The notes: generated from the sequence alone by a model not told the origin. Numbered from the stretch's first letter, positions 7,658 to 18,585 are shown. The stretch: DNA of 64,000 nucleotides from Oegoconia quadripuncta (GCA_949316235.1 OX438749.1:7644914-7708913), one strand, 5' to 3'. A program made the numbers and translations.

Positions 7658-8234
7658 TTATTTCTTATCCGCTGTTATGTAGTACTTTGTGCAGTCGGTC
7701 TTCGTTGCCACCTGTTTTGTTATATTGTAAATTAAATCTCTTACATTTCGGTAATGCTTGTCGTCTTCTGAGGCGTAATATTTAACACGAACATCTGCAT
7801 ATTTCCAGTAATCAATTGGTTGAACATCTTTCAACTTTTTCATCTCATACACTTCTATTTTAATGAGATGACTCGCTGAGGATCCGTCATCATTATTCGA
7901 TGAAATGTATGAAGTTCCTTCTCCGTTAGCTTGGGCAATATTGGAAGACTGTAGTCGGACCCTCTTTTTCTTGGGCTTCTCAAAGAAACAATCAATGTTT
8001 CTCTTAGCAATGTTTTGCTTGACCTTCAAGGCAGGAGGATCTTGAGTTTCATCATCGTCGCTTAGATCGGCAGTAGGAAAGTAATAGTTCTTAAAGGTGT
8101 AATCACTGTCAGGAATCGACGTCTGAAACGAGCAGAAAACGAAGGTTAGGTCAAGCAATTGCATCGAAACAGATCGTCCAGGTAAAGTAGACAACACATA
8201 AACAATGTAGTTACAGACAAAAACTTACCGACAT
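7658..8234 (-). CDS. spliced - strand gene with NLS-like motif, unknown function
   Basis: Two exons can be read. Exon 1 (8234-8229) codes only Met-Ser and meets a perfect donor, TCG|GTAAGT. Exon 2 starts at 8122 after a CGTTTCAG acceptor and runs to TAA at 7658. Both junctions are phase 0 and the intron is 106 bp. The product is 156 residues, beginning MSTSIPDSDYTF; the open frame upstream of 8122 is intron read-through. It has an acidic patch (LSDDDETQD), a basic KPKKKRVR that resembles the SV40-type nuclear localisation signal, a Ser/Asn-rich linker, and a C-terminal domain (HLIKIEVYEMKKL to the end) without a known match. A nuclear regulator is a reasonable guess only. Confidence 0.6.
8123..8228 (-). 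other. 106-bp intron of the - strand element gene
   Basis: The donor GTAAGT at 8228-8223 and acceptor TTTCAG ending at 8123 are both consensus. The splice joins a two-codon first exon to the main exon in phase. Confidence 0.6.
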
Positions 8235-8339
8235 GACAGAAAGCGTAGTTTAACACTTTTCACTATGAAATGTACGACTGTGTCTCGAGGCGAGGCGGGC
8301 GATCGAATTTGGACTGTGGTGCTGTACAAGCCGTCTCGC

Positions 8340-8347
8340 TTTAAATA
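8340..8347 (-). promoter_or_regulatory. candidate TATA box of the spliced - strand gene
   Basis: TATTTAAA on the - strand, about 106 bp upstream of the ATG at 8234, set in GC-richer sequence. Position and form fit a core promoter; the start site is not determined. Confidence 0.4.
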
Positions 8348-8349
8348 CC

Positions 8350-9541
8350 CTATCCAGGTAGAGTGGTGATACCACATACGTAGTAGCTATTAAGAATTAA
8401 CCCTACATATTTATTATTGAATCGAATTAAAAAATTAAGAAAAAATACTGCGTATGCCGCAGATGGCGATCTAAAGAATAACTAACATAAATAAATTTGA
8501 CAGTGGGTGATCGTTATCATTTCATCTAAAGGCGTACACATTCCAACGTGACGAGCAAAAAAGTCTCACCTGTTTCCAAATCTTACTAGGAAAAAATGGT
8601 ATACTATAATGAAATAACTTAAATTACGAAGTTTCTATTCACCGTAAAAGGTGCATGTTTTTTGTCGACTACTGCCATAAATATAAATTGATCATAAATT
8701 AGAAAACTAAATAAAAGAATAATGGAAAGGCAGTTTCATTGCTGACAATAAATTTAATTTTTTTCCATATTAAAAACATACACCTGCTGTAATCGCTATG
8801 CTTACCATGAACAAGTTCAGACTTGTATCAGTTGTAGGTACACAAAAGCGCCAAAAGCCGAGGAGTTATCGTCCACTTGATTTATGTGTGAACCTATTAT
8901 TAGGTTAGATAAGGACAATTTTTTACTAGCCATTATAATTAGCAAACAAAGTTAACTGGCAAATCCGTCAATAACGACCCAATTAAAGCCGCCAATGAGA
9001 CCGTGAAAGGGGGAACACACCGTGGTGACCTTTTTTTAGGGGGAGGGCCCGGGGCTGGTCCAGAACTCTCGAATACGTACTACTATTCTATGTCAAAGAC
9101 AGTCTATACTCACTTATTTAAAGGCAAGCTGATCTCAAAACAAGGAGCCACGGCGGCGGGTCGGGGCGCTGAAAAGCGCGCCTCTTTTCTATAGGATGTT
9201 TTTCTACAGGAGATTGAACTGAGCTCACTGATTTGGAAACGAGGCGCAGTCGATGTACAGGCGAGTATAAAAATTTATTGACATAGTTATTCAACATGTA
9301 TCTTCAGTAGATGAAGTTGTACCGTTAATTGTAAATTGTAAAACTGCACTGTGTCTGTAATGAAATACCAAAATCAACCTTAACTCAATCGCTACCTCAA
9401 CCGCGCCTAGACCGCGCCTCGCCCGCACCTTGACCGCGCCCTTCCTACACCTCGAGTCCAAAAGACCTCTTGCGGCTTAATGAAAACAACACAAGGTTTA
9501 CAATACACTGGTCGCGCGTTCGATTCTCAGCGGAGTATTTA
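8350..9541. other. no gene seen; probable right flank of the virus-like element
   Basis: AT-rich sequence to about 8990 followed by a GC-richer patch (9000-9190) with a low-complexity open frame that I do not believe is a gene. The right end of the Polinton-like element should be near here, but I could not find a long inverted repeat matching 1-800. Confidence 0.4.
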
Positions 9542-9902
9542 TACTGGGTGAATTTGAATTCGTGTAATTCCCACTAACTGGTGACTCCACTCTTGATTAC
9601 GAACAACTTTCCCCAAGGAACCATAGTCGCATTCGATCAAAAAATTTTCAATTACCCATACAAAATAAAAAAAACCATTCTGAAACCACCGGCTATTATG
9701 GTTCCTAATGGAAAGTTGTTCGTAATCGGGAGTGAAGTCACCAGCCGAAAATTATTGGACTTCCATACTAAAGGTGATTTCAGAATGGTTTACTTTGTAT
9801 GGGTAATTGTACATTTCTTGATCGAATGCGACTATGGTTCCTAGTGGAAAGTTGTTCGTAATCAGGAGTGGAGTCACCAGTCAGTGGGAATTACACGAAT
9901 TC
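9542..9902. mobile_element. fold-back MITE, copy 1
   Basis: The two arms are inverted copies: the left arm begins near tactgggtgaatttgaattc and continues through gattacgaacaactttccc, and the right arm (about 9795-9902) is its reverse complement, ending gaattacacgaattc. Almost the whole 360 bp can fold into one hairpin with an imperfect centre. The extreme right terminus has diverged. Small open frames here are by-products of the palindrome. A second copy is at 25911-26314. Confidence 0.7.
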
Positions 9903-9929
9903 TTTACCTACTTACACAACCTATTTCTT

Positions 9930-10060
9930 TCTTTAATTAGTTTGGGGTCCAATGTAGCAAGAGAGTCACGTAGGGCATCGTCTACCTTCAGTAGGCGCCG
10001 TGTCGAGTACCACTGTTGATCCTGGCTTTTAGGAGTTACAGTGGAAGGAGTGTGGAGGCG
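9930..10060. repeat. unclassified interspersed repeat, copy 1
   Basis: Shares agagtcacgtagggca and taccactgttgatc, about 100 bp in all, with 55062-55165. The family is not recognised; both copies lack terminal structure. Confidence 0.5.
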
Positions 10061-10136
10061 GATTAGTCTAAGTTATGCTAACGATATGGTTCTGCTCAGC
10101 CCCTCAATCAACGGTCTTTTTGTTAAGTAAATACTA

Positions 10137-10236
10137 ATATTCATCATATACAAACATGTGCCTCTAGCGGGATTCGAACCCGCAACCTTTTAGTAAAGCA
10201 ATCAGGGTTTCAAACCACTACACCAAACAGGTCGTC
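10137..10236 (-). repeat. tRNA-derived SINE head (family A)
   Basis: On the - strand the sequence gives box A (TGGTGTAGTGGTTTG) and box B (GGTTCGAATCC) elements of a tRNA-derived SINE; only the head is present. It is not a functional tRNA gene, since the cloverleaf is not closed and the same head is dispersed in the window. Confidence 0.65.
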
Positions 10237-10299
10237 TATGGTTCCAAGCTGATGCACTTCTTGGTACAAATTACATACCTAACTATATACCCATCAATA

Positions 10300-11292
10300 T
10301 ACAGGGCGTCCCAAAGTTATGGGACATGAAGGGGAAGTACCTTAAATATCGTAGATAGTGAATTTTGCTCAAAGAAGACTTTATGTTATTTTTAAAAGTT
10401 AGTAATTCTGCATTCATAGATTTTCTAAAAATTATTTGCTTCGGCTGGGAATCGAACCGACTCAAATGTGAAAAAAAAAACACCCTACTTTTATGATGCC
10501 AATCGAAAGAATAGCTAAAAAATAATAACTCTGCCTAAGTAACATAGTATTTTAAAAGAAAGGAACAACGTGAAATTAATCATTTTAATCAAATAAAAAA
10601 CATACATGAAACTGCCGTAGTCAATTAAGTAGGTATTTTTTTGTAAATTAATTAATTAAATCCTCAAAATGTGATCCCTCTTGTCTTACGCAAATCGCCA
10701 ATCTTTTAATGAGCCCGCTGCCTGTTGATTTTCTAATCATTTTATGGTGAACACTCGATGTGATATGGCACAATTCTGTTTGCAACTCGCCTACGTTCTC
10801 GTATCGCTTTTTGTATAGCATATCTTTCACGTATCCCCAAAAGAAGAAATCTAATGGTGTGAGGTCCGGGGATCTGGCCGGCCATCTAATCGGTCCATTT
10901 GTACCAATCCATGTAGGAAAACATTCATTTAGAAAATCTGCTGCTCTCCGACTATTATGAGCCGGAGCTCCATCTTGTTGGAAAATAAATAACTTTCTTG
11001 AAATTTGACTCAATCATTTTATGTTGTTCCTTTCTTTTAAAATACTATGTTACTTAGGCAGAGTTATTATTTTTTAGCTATTCTTTCGATTGGCATCATA
11101 AAAGTAGGGTGTTTTTTTTTTCACATTTAAGTCGGTTCGATTCCCAGCCGAAGCAAGTAATTTTTAGAAAATCTATGAATGCAGAATTACTAACTTTTAA
11201 AAATAACATAAAGTCTTCTTTGAGCAAAATTCACTATCTACAATATTTAAGGTACTTCCCCTTCATGTCCCATAACTTTGGGACGCCCTGTA
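10300..11292 (-). mobile_element. mariner-type transposon with 268-bp inverted ends, internally deleted
   Basis: The ends CAGGGCGTCCCAAAGTTATG are flanked by TA at both sides (10300-10301 and 11291-11292). The left arm 10302-10569 and right arm 11023-11290 are near-perfect inverted copies with only a few visible mismatches, implying recent activity. Between them is the C-terminal third of a transposase on the - strand. Each arm also yields a spurious 66-102-residue open frame. Confidence 0.85.
10648..11013 (-). pseudogene. C-terminal fragment of a Tc1/mariner DDE transposase
   Basis: The 121-residue open frame has FQQDGAPAH with the second catalytic Asp and WPARSPDLTPLDFFFWGYVK with the third; I count 35 residues between these two Asp. 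The helix-turn-helix DNA-binding half and the first catalytic Asp are missing, so it cannot transpose by itself. It fills most of the space between the long inverted arms; the missing 5' part was lost by internal deletion. Confidence 0.8.
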
Positions 11293-11488
11293 TATATATA
11301 ACAGCCCTACTGTTGGGGTTGATCTTGGACTGTCTAGAACACAATTTGACTATATTTGATTTTTGTCTAGAACTTAAAATGACTACTACAGTCGAGCAGC
11401 CAAACACAAATGACTAGAGCATATTTCTCCTACTTAGCATAGTGACATGAATCCAAATTATCGCGACATTTATTTCCTATCTTTTTTA

Positions 11489-11695
11489 TTTATTTAACAC
11501 TTTATTGCATATAAGTATACAATACATATAAGTATACAAACATGACATGATATGAACAAACATAGGACAGAAATTACAATACACAAAAGGCGAGCTTATC
11601 CCTGTAAGAGATTTCTTCCAGCAAACCCTCGGAAGGAAAACCAATTGAAAGTATTTTTTTGGCGGACAAAGAGCGATACCTAAAATATAGAACAA
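11489..11695 (-). repeat. LINE 3' tail fragment
   Basis: Read on the - strand, it ends with tgcaataaagtgttaaataa, and has the ggataagctcgcctttt stretch shared by several Jockey-type tails in this window. No coding part remains. Confidence 0.5.
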
Positions 11696-12100
11696 TACAG
11701 GAACACAATTGACAAAAGATTAAGATTCATAGCAATGGTTTGTTTATAGGACTAGCTTATAATATTTACTGGGGCATAGCGGTATGATGTATACCTAACC
11801 TACTGAATAATATAAAATAAACTCACACTCGTATTTGATTTCCATAGTTCAGTTATCTATTTAATTTTGTTGGTGATAATAACTGCAGTCACGTGTGACT
11901 TTATAAGTGTTATCGCTCCAGCTATCATGATAGCCGTTCCTAATCAGGAGTTATCATAATTATTGGGTCCTGTAACCTACATACGTTTTAATGTTTATAT
12001 ATTATGTGTGTGGTTTCCGGGATACGGGTTTCAGAGCAGGGCAAGTATATGTTTGTTGAATGATTTGTGGTTTTAATACAGTTAATGAAGTTAATGAAGT
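11696..12100. other. no gene or clear repeat seen
   Basis: AT-rich sequence with short open frames only. Confidence 0.4.
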
Positions 12101-12184
12101 CAATACGCTTTCACCTTCGACCTCATCTTCACTTCACATCAGGTGTGATTGAGGTCAAGTACAAACCCGCTGTGCATAAAAAAT
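12101..12184 (+). repeat. SINE family B, 3' fragment
   Basis: Matches the last 85 bp of the family: cttcacatcaggtgtgattg, then the terminal gtgcataaaa. Confidence 0.6.
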
Positions 12185-12694
12185 CTGTTTGCCTCATTCT
12201 CTACAATCTGTAGGGTCGTATGCAAATTGTCTGTAATATAAATTGTTGTTCTTCTTCTTCTAATTTAAGAGCCACACTCTTGTCGGAAAAGAAATTGTAA
12301 CTAAATAAATAAAATAAAAAATTATAAATTGTTATAATCTAAAATTAACCAGATGTAGGTAGATACATACCGATTCCAAAATTCCAAATAACTTACTTGA
12401 ATGAGAACAGGCTACAAAGTAATGAGATTTTTATAGTGATCTATTGGTAATTTATGCTATTTACTATAAGTTGATTATAGATTTCCTGTACTGTTTACAA
12501 AGATCGATAAAGTTTGAAGTTGATATTCCTGATCGAGTATTTTAGTAATCCAAACTAAGCCGGGCTTATGGGCTTATATGGAGGTACCGCCACAACATGA
12601 ATAGAATTGCACCAGGCCGTCTCTTCCCGAGTGTCCTAAAAGGTGGCTAAGTAAGAGACGTTTTATTCGTAAGTTATAAAAATAACATCTGAAA

Positions 12695-12870
12695 ACGTCA
12701 TGACATACAATTACCTCTCATTCACAAGGCTGACTCCCCTGAGAAGAACGAGCAGGAAACTCACGTGTTGCTGTTTTTAAATTATTACAAGTTATATTTC
12801 GAAGAAAAAGAAATAAACTGAATATCGTCGAGCGGTTCATGCCATGCCTTCTTATTATCTAAATAATGGC
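12695..12870 (-). repeat. Jockey-like LINE 3' tail fragment
   Basis: Shares the gagaagaacgagcaggaaac block and the following subterminal text with the tails at 14205, 18250, 34890 and 50600. No reverse transcriptase sequence is left. Confidence 0.55.
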
Positions 12871-13079
12871 GAATCGTAGATATTGTTTGAAGTATTAAAA
12901 TTTAAATGTTTGGAACACTCAAACGCTTATGTTTTGGAATACCTTCAGAGATACAATCAGAGAGATGGTGGTCAGCCACCATATTTGGGATAAAGGTTAT
13001 GTAAGTCTCTTCATGATGACTCCCATTTGAAATTTCATTAATAATCAATGCAATTGTGGCGGAGTACATAGGCTGTGAT

Positions 13080-13595
13080 GTATAGGGATGGGCGAACGTT
13101 ACGAAATTATGAATCAGAATTAGAATAATTTATTGTCAAGAAACTGGTACAATAGATATTATAATAAAGTTGGCTCACAGTTTTACCATATCAGGCATAC
13201 AATATATTATTAATTACAAATATATAATTAATTACTATATTAATTATATCATCAAGAATTTAGCTGTCATGCAACATCACTCTGTACTTAGCATAAAAAT
13301 TAAAATATTCCATGAAACATTATGAATGTTAATTATGGGGTTACGGAACCCTAAATAGTAAATATTAGCGAACTGTCAAAAGCTATCGCCCTTACTCTTA
13401 TCTAATCGTTTGCTTCCTTATTGGAAACGGGTCGCGTTCGGTTTCATTCGCCTAATTCGGTTTCGGCCAATAGTGACTGTTTATTTTGACGCGGCCATAA
13501 TCTGGTTGCTATGTATTTGTATTTATTTAAATAGTTTCATAGTAATATTTACAGGTGTCACAAAAACTTATATATAGGCTCATCCGAACACCATA
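13080..13595. other. no gene seen
   Basis: AT-rich spacer, including a palindromic attaatta-rich stretch around 13190-13255. Confidence 0.35.
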
Positions 13596-13599
13596 CCTT

Positions 13600-13660
13600 T
13601 ACAATACAATACAATACAATACAATACAATACAATACAATACAATACAAATACACTTTAT
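13600..13660. repeat. (AATAC)n microsatellite at a LINE tail
   Basis: About ten units of acaat run into caaatacactttattgcac, a - strand LINE 3' end (to about 13760). The microsatellite probably grew from the retroposon tail. Confidence 0.75.
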
Positions 13661-14139
13661 TGCACAACAGAAAAGAAAATACAGTTTCAGAAAAGTGGTA
13701 AGAATAGAATGTACAATTTGGCGACCTTATCACTAAACCAGGCAACCTTTGGGTATAAGGAACATTTGAAATAGGTAGGTTGTGCGGTATTAAATAGGGG
13801 TGTAAATACAAACTACGTGAATTTTCATATATTTACATACACATACATACATAGATCAAAAGACAAATATACCTACTTAAACATGCCATCTATAAAATAA
13901 CAACAAAATAGAAACGTAAATATATAGGTGTACTAAATAAATATTTATTGATATATAAAATAATAATAATAAACGACAACAGGATTGTGCTAAGGTATAG
14001 AGAGAACTATAGCACGTACTATAAATATTAAATATAATCTTTATAAAGTCATGTCATGTCATGTCATCAACGCTTTACTTAAAGTGGTTGACTATCAACC
14101 AAGGACTGTTTGATTGTCGAAGATCAAAAGTTGTGTCTG

Positions 14140-14198
14140 CATAGAACAAAACGGCCCTCGAGGGGCGGACCACGCGTGGAGGTCCGCGTTGTTCTATG
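14140..14198. other. GC-rich nested hairpin
   Basis: A perfect 10-bp inverted repeat, catagaacaa (14140-14149) and ttgttctatg (14189-14198), encloses a second stem, gcggacc (14165-14171) with ggtccgc (14181-14187). The GC content is far above the surroundings. It could be the core of a small fold-back element; no product is proposed. Confidence 0.5.
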
Positions 14199-14204
14199 TG
14201 TCAA

Positions 14205-14350
14205 AATCTAAATCAAAATAAAAAAATGCTTTATTTTGTAGGTACACAGGGTACACTTAAAATAGTCAGATTTTACAATTTTTAAGCTACTGCTTGTTCA
14301 AAAGGCAATTTTCCCCTGAGAAGAACAAGCAAGAAACTCGAGAGGTTGCT
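14205..14350 (-). repeat. Jockey-like LINE 3' tail fragment
   Basis: Reverse-strand tail with ctgagaagaacaagcaagaa and the terminal taaagcatttttttattttg, the same family as 50590-50765. Confidence 0.55.
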
Positions 14351-14477
14351 CTTTTTTAAAAAAAGGTTGTAATATTACAAAATTATTATTTTATATTATA
14401 ATAATGCGAACGGGCTGTTTATGTTCATTAATGTTTATCATCTAAATAATCTGATATGTGTGTGTGACAATGCAATC

Positions 14478-14690
14478 GGACTAATATTATGAATGCGAAA
14501 GTTTGGATGTGTGTTTGTTGCTCAATCACGGCGAAACGAATGAACTCATTTGGATGAAATTTGATATATAGGCAGAATATATCCCGGATTTAAGACAGGA
14601 TATTTTTTATACCGATAAAGGGAGTAGTTCCGTGATATAGTTATTCTGGGGCAGGCGAAACCGCGGGCGGAATGCGATAATGTAGCCAAG
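14478..14690 (+). repeat. dispersed Helitron-like (Lep1-type) repeat
   Basis: Contains the signature aatattatgaatgcgaaagt at the left and gcgaaaccgcgggcgg near the right end, a very common non-autonomous lepidopteran repeat often assigned to Helitrons. Class assignment is from memory of the motif. Confidence 0.5.
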
Positions 14691-14699
14691 TCGGTGCGA

Positions 14700-15655
14700 G
14701 GTAGACATTAAATTCTCTCTAAACCTATTTTAACTTGTTATATGTTTTCTTAACGGGAAATTTTACCTTTTATTCTTTCCATTAGTAAGTTCACTTACAT
14801 TGCATGCCAAAAGTAAACTATTCAAGCTCATAAACTCAGTAAATTCATGGAACATATTCGGGAATCGGACCGATACAGTTAGTTTTAGTTAGGCTTGATT
14901 ATTTTTATGAAACTTCGTAACATAAATATATCAATGATTTATACACACGTAACGTCACGACTATAATCCCAACCGGGATTGTCAGATATATCCCAAATCC
15001 TACAACAGAAGCATTTGGGTTAAAAGTTTAATACTGCAGTCAAAAGTTTAATAATCCAGTGTTCACCTTACGAAATATATAGAAATTAATCAATATAAAT
15101 ACTTCTCTTCACAATATGTCAGTAAATGGTATAAATATACAAGACAACTACACACATCAACAGAATTGTGGGAGACTGATGCCCTAACTGGACTATATAA
15201 TGGTTTGTATTTCAGACCACCAGGTCTCCCCACTTTGAGAAGAATAAAATGTTATAAATTATTTTGGTCTATTATTTATGTTAAGTGACGCTAAATTATG
15301 TTGATGTAATATTCGAACAATTCAGAAAGTAGCAGTAGGAGTATAAAATAGTATTAGGTTAGTTAGTACTGTTCCATTTTTGGTTTAGTTTAGTTATTAA
15401 ATTAAATTCATTTATTGTCAGATAACAAGATCCATTAAATGAAATGAAATAAATGCAAATTAAAATTAAATTGTTGTTACATTCCTATTACTTATATTTA
15501 CTTCTTATTATACTACATTATTAGCATGCATTATTCTATCATAATATCATCATATACCTATTTTTTATCATATACCATCATATACCAATTTAAAGTTATA
15601 CTCGCTAATATTTAGAGATCTCAATAGGTAGAATTTATATGGTTATTTTTTATGT
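14700..15655. other. no gene seen
   Basis: AT-rich spacer with no frame or terminal structure that I can support. Confidence 0.35.
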
Positions 15656-15659
15656 ACCT

Positions 15660-15880
15660 ACTAGCTTTCCACCCGCGGCTTCTGCGTGGAATAACTCGTT
15701 TATTTAATTCGTTTATCCCGCGGGAACTATTCGCTTTATCGAGATAAAATATATCCTATGTCTTAATCCAGGGAATGTTCTACCCTTATACCAAATTCCA
15801 ACCAAATCCATTCAACTGTTTCGTCGTAATTGTGCAACAAACAAACAAACATTCAAACTATCGCTTTTATTATAACAAAC
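15660..15880 (-). repeat. dispersed Helitron-like (Lep1-type) repeat
   Basis: Reverse-strand copy of the family at 14478, with acccgcggcttc and a CTAGTA terminus on its own strand. Confidence 0.5.
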
Positions 15881-15889
15881 AATAATGAA

Positions 15890-16112
15890 ATAATTATTAA
15901 TAATAAATATTTATGACAGTTACACCAAACTAAGCGAAGCTTGTGCTATGGATACTAGACAACGGATAAACATACATAAATATTTATATAAACATCCATG
16001 ACTCTGGAATAAATGTTCGTATTCATCACACAAACACTCACCCCTCGGGGGTTTCGGACCCGCAACCGTTGGTTTCGCTGACAGGGTCACTATCCACTAC
16101 ACCAATCGGACG
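15890..16112 (-). repeat. tRNA-derived SINE, second subtype of family A
   Basis: On the - strand the head is ccgattggtgtagtggatag followed by a box B-like gggtccgaaac, then the tail with catggatgtttatataaata and gtatccatagcacaagc. A near relative in + orientation is at 45460-45690. Confidence 0.65.
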
Positions 16113-16114
16113 CC

Positions 16115-16980
16115 AACTATACGTTAGATGTTTTTGTGTGTTCCTGTTAGAAATGCATACTTGTAAGCCCATCGCCTTTGAAACTTGCAAGTTTAGATGA
16201 TTTATGGTTTACCACAAACACAAATATGTAACCCCAGAAAATGAAAACAAAAAACATTTGCCTTTTTGCCAATTTGCCTCAATTTCTTGTGTATGCTTAT
16301 ATAACTCTTAGCGACCCTTCGCTGGATTACAATAGCACCGGTATAGGAACTGGAATACAGGGGATCGGCGATCTCAAACGTGCCTATCACTAGCTTGCCG
16401 ATCTTTTTGATAAATCAGCGAGTAAAAGCAACCTCATCAGGTTTATTTTAAGATTACTTAAGATTAGTCGGCAGCGGAAATAGATTCATAATTATTTTCA
16501 TGTATGTATGTTAATGGAGTGTTTTTCCATGTGTTGGGGAAAATTCTAAGACATAGTGAGACATTGACAAAACGACTCGAATTACTATTTGTATCGACTT
16601 GCAATCGAAATTGTCATTACGCCACGGACGTAATCACACATTTTGCAAACGGGGTCATGTGTGAAAAATAACTTTAGTTAATGCAATATCTCCAAGGACC
16701 TAGCTACTAGATCTCTACATATGCAGTCAACTCCACCAAAGCCTGTTGCACCGGGCTGCATAGTTGAAAACCTAAGCCCTACTTTTGTGGTCTTGAAAAA
16801 TCGATGTGGAAATATATCCGTGTGAAACGAGGGATCGAGATTTACGTACGTCATTCACTTGGATATTCATTTTAAACGCGACGAATTTCTGTCGCCTCTT
16901 CTATCTCTTGCTTCTAGCACTTTTTTAATCGAATCCCTAAAAAAGGAGGGTAATGTTTTTCGAGTGTATGAATATATGTA
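16115..16980. other. no gene seen; scattered repeat scraps
   Basis: Includes aaggagggtaatgtt-type retroposon debris near 16940 and a 62-residue open frame with no family resemblance. Nothing else supported. Confidence 0.35.
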
Positions 16981-16984
16981 GATT

Positions 16985-17100
16985 TAAGAATAAGAATCGT
17001 TTATTTGACCCATTTAGCGACACACATATTATTATTATATGAAATGTGAAAATATACACAGTGAAATTGGGACCGAGTGAGATAAAAGTAGTACACAAAA
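16985..17100 (-). repeat. LINE 3' tail fragment
   Basis: On the - strand it ends in ggtcaaataaacgattctta, like the + strand tail at 40340-40456. Confidence 0.45.
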
Positions 17101-17560
17101 CAGTTTCATGTAATAGGATAGGTATTCCTATCTCATAATGCAGTTTACAAAATACTTCACTTATAGACTAAAGTCCTTAAAAATTAATTTTCGGTGTGGC
17201 AAAGTGGTATCAAAGAAGGTCTCCTTCTCAGCATAAGTTGCAGTCTAGAAGTTAGACGACAACGCTGGTTTTCAGTGGAGCCTAAGGCGAAAACACGGAC
17301 GCCGATTGAACACTGACGGTAAGTTTAAACAGTTTTTTTTTAATTGTATACTAGATTATTTATTTTATACAGAGGTGCTGGGTGATTATAATCGATACGT
17401 TCGATAGGCGTCGATCGAAAGATTTCTATGTTACCTCCTGTAGCCTAAGCAGCTTGACCGGTTTCGAAGTGCATATGGTGTCATTTGATTCGTCTTGTTC
17501 CCTAGAGGTGGAATGCAAAATATGCTTTCGGGTTTTTGGTTGTTAATCTTGTATGGTTTT

Positions 17561-17883
17561 AACCGCCTCCGTGGCTCAAGGTAAACAATATTGGGTTTAC
17601 GATTCGGAGGTCGCGGGTTCGATCCCCAGCGGGGTACATGTTAGTACTCGGTTTGGTTGGTGGTAGGGCATATTAAAGGTCCGCCTGGCTGGCTACACCA
17701 TCTTATCTAAATCTATCTAATCAATGTTAATAGCATTGTTGTGTTCCGGTTGTCAGAGATAAGATAGCCAGTCCCCGAAATGTGTTGGGGTTTCCGGGTC
17801 AGTACGCTTCCGCCTTCGACCTCATCTTCACTTAACATCAGGTGTGATTGAGGTCAAGTACCAACCCGTTGTGCATAAAAAAT
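17561..17883 (+). repeat. SINE family B, full length
   Basis: Starts with a tRNA-like head (aaccgcctccgtggctcaag, box B ggttcgatccc), has the body ggttgtcagagataagatag and ends aggtcaagtaccaacccg plus gtgcataaaaaa. At about 320 bp it is the clearest full copy together with 52562-52920 and 27776-28110. Confidence 0.75.
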
Positions 17884-17885
17884 GG

Positions 17886-18375
17886 ATATTAGTATAGCTT
17901 ATGAATGCCTATGAGCATAGTATAATTAGTTATTCTGTGATATTACTTAATGATCTGAGAACGTTCATACCGCAAGACTGGTTTACTCTAGCTATTTTCA
18001 CAGCTCGATGTCATATGGCATATTGTTGTGGGGAAACGCTGCTGACATACATATCATTTTTGTTCTGCAGAAGCGTGCTATTCGTGCCATTTATAAATTA
18101 GGACCTTAGTGTCTCTTAGAGATAAGTTTCAGGAAAGTAATATCTTAACAATGGCATCTCAATACATTTATGAGAATTTGTTATATGCAAAAAAATATAT
18201 AAGCTGTCTTATTATTCATGTAATTATCAAATCGCAACCCATAATCTGTTTAAAAGAGCAACCCTAGAGTTCTTGCTCGTTCTTCTCTGGGGAGTCAGCT
18301 TTGTGAATGAGCAGTAAATTTAAAATTTTAATTTAATATTAATAGTGACGTTTTCAAGTGATCATTTTATCCTTA
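17886..18375 (+). pseudogene. decayed Jockey-like LINE, reverse transcriptase end and 3' tail
   Basis: Frameshifted remnants of the region after the RT catalytic core: a TYGI-like stretch at about 18015-18060, then RAIRAIYKLGP-like and ASQYIYENLLYAKKYI-like pieces, parallel to the open copy at 35118-35678. The tail has the ttcttgctcgttcttctctg block. Confidence 0.6.
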
Positions 18376-18585
18376 AAATATTTTGATTTGATTTGGTTTA
18401 TTGGAGACGTAAGACGAAAAACCTTCATGATTTCCTGAGAAAACTTAATTTGCTTCATGCAGACATGTAAAGGTTTCAAGAAACAATATTTCAAGAAACC
18501 CTAAATAGTATTTTTCGGAAGCTTATGAATGAAAAGAAATATAATTCTCCCGTGACGTGTAAAACTCATCACTCATAATTCGAAC

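Noticed and set aside
8123..8197. N-terminal 25 residues of the unspliced 179-codon frame
   Set aside because: They lie in an intron with consensus splice sites; the spliced start at 8234 is preferred.
1..9000. Long terminal inverted repeats of the Polinton-like element
   Set aside because: Comparing 1-800 with 8350-9540 by eye gave only short AT-rich matches that are not convincing.
9581..10019. Small open frames of 61-87 codons
   Set aside because: They come from the palindromic MITE and its flank; composition and repetition show they are not coding.
10140..10236. tRNA genes suggested by box A and box B motifs here and at 22634, 45460, 63716 and others
   Set aside because: The heads do not form a closed cloverleaf and each is followed by the same long tail; they are tRNA-derived SINEs.
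10283..11417. Two near-identical small proteins on opposite strands (10283-10483 and 11109-11417)
   Set aside because: They are readings of the two inverted arms of the mariner-type element, not genes.
13600..13660. CRISPR-like regular repeat
   Set aside because: It is a simple AATAC microsatellite at a retroposon tail, without spacers.
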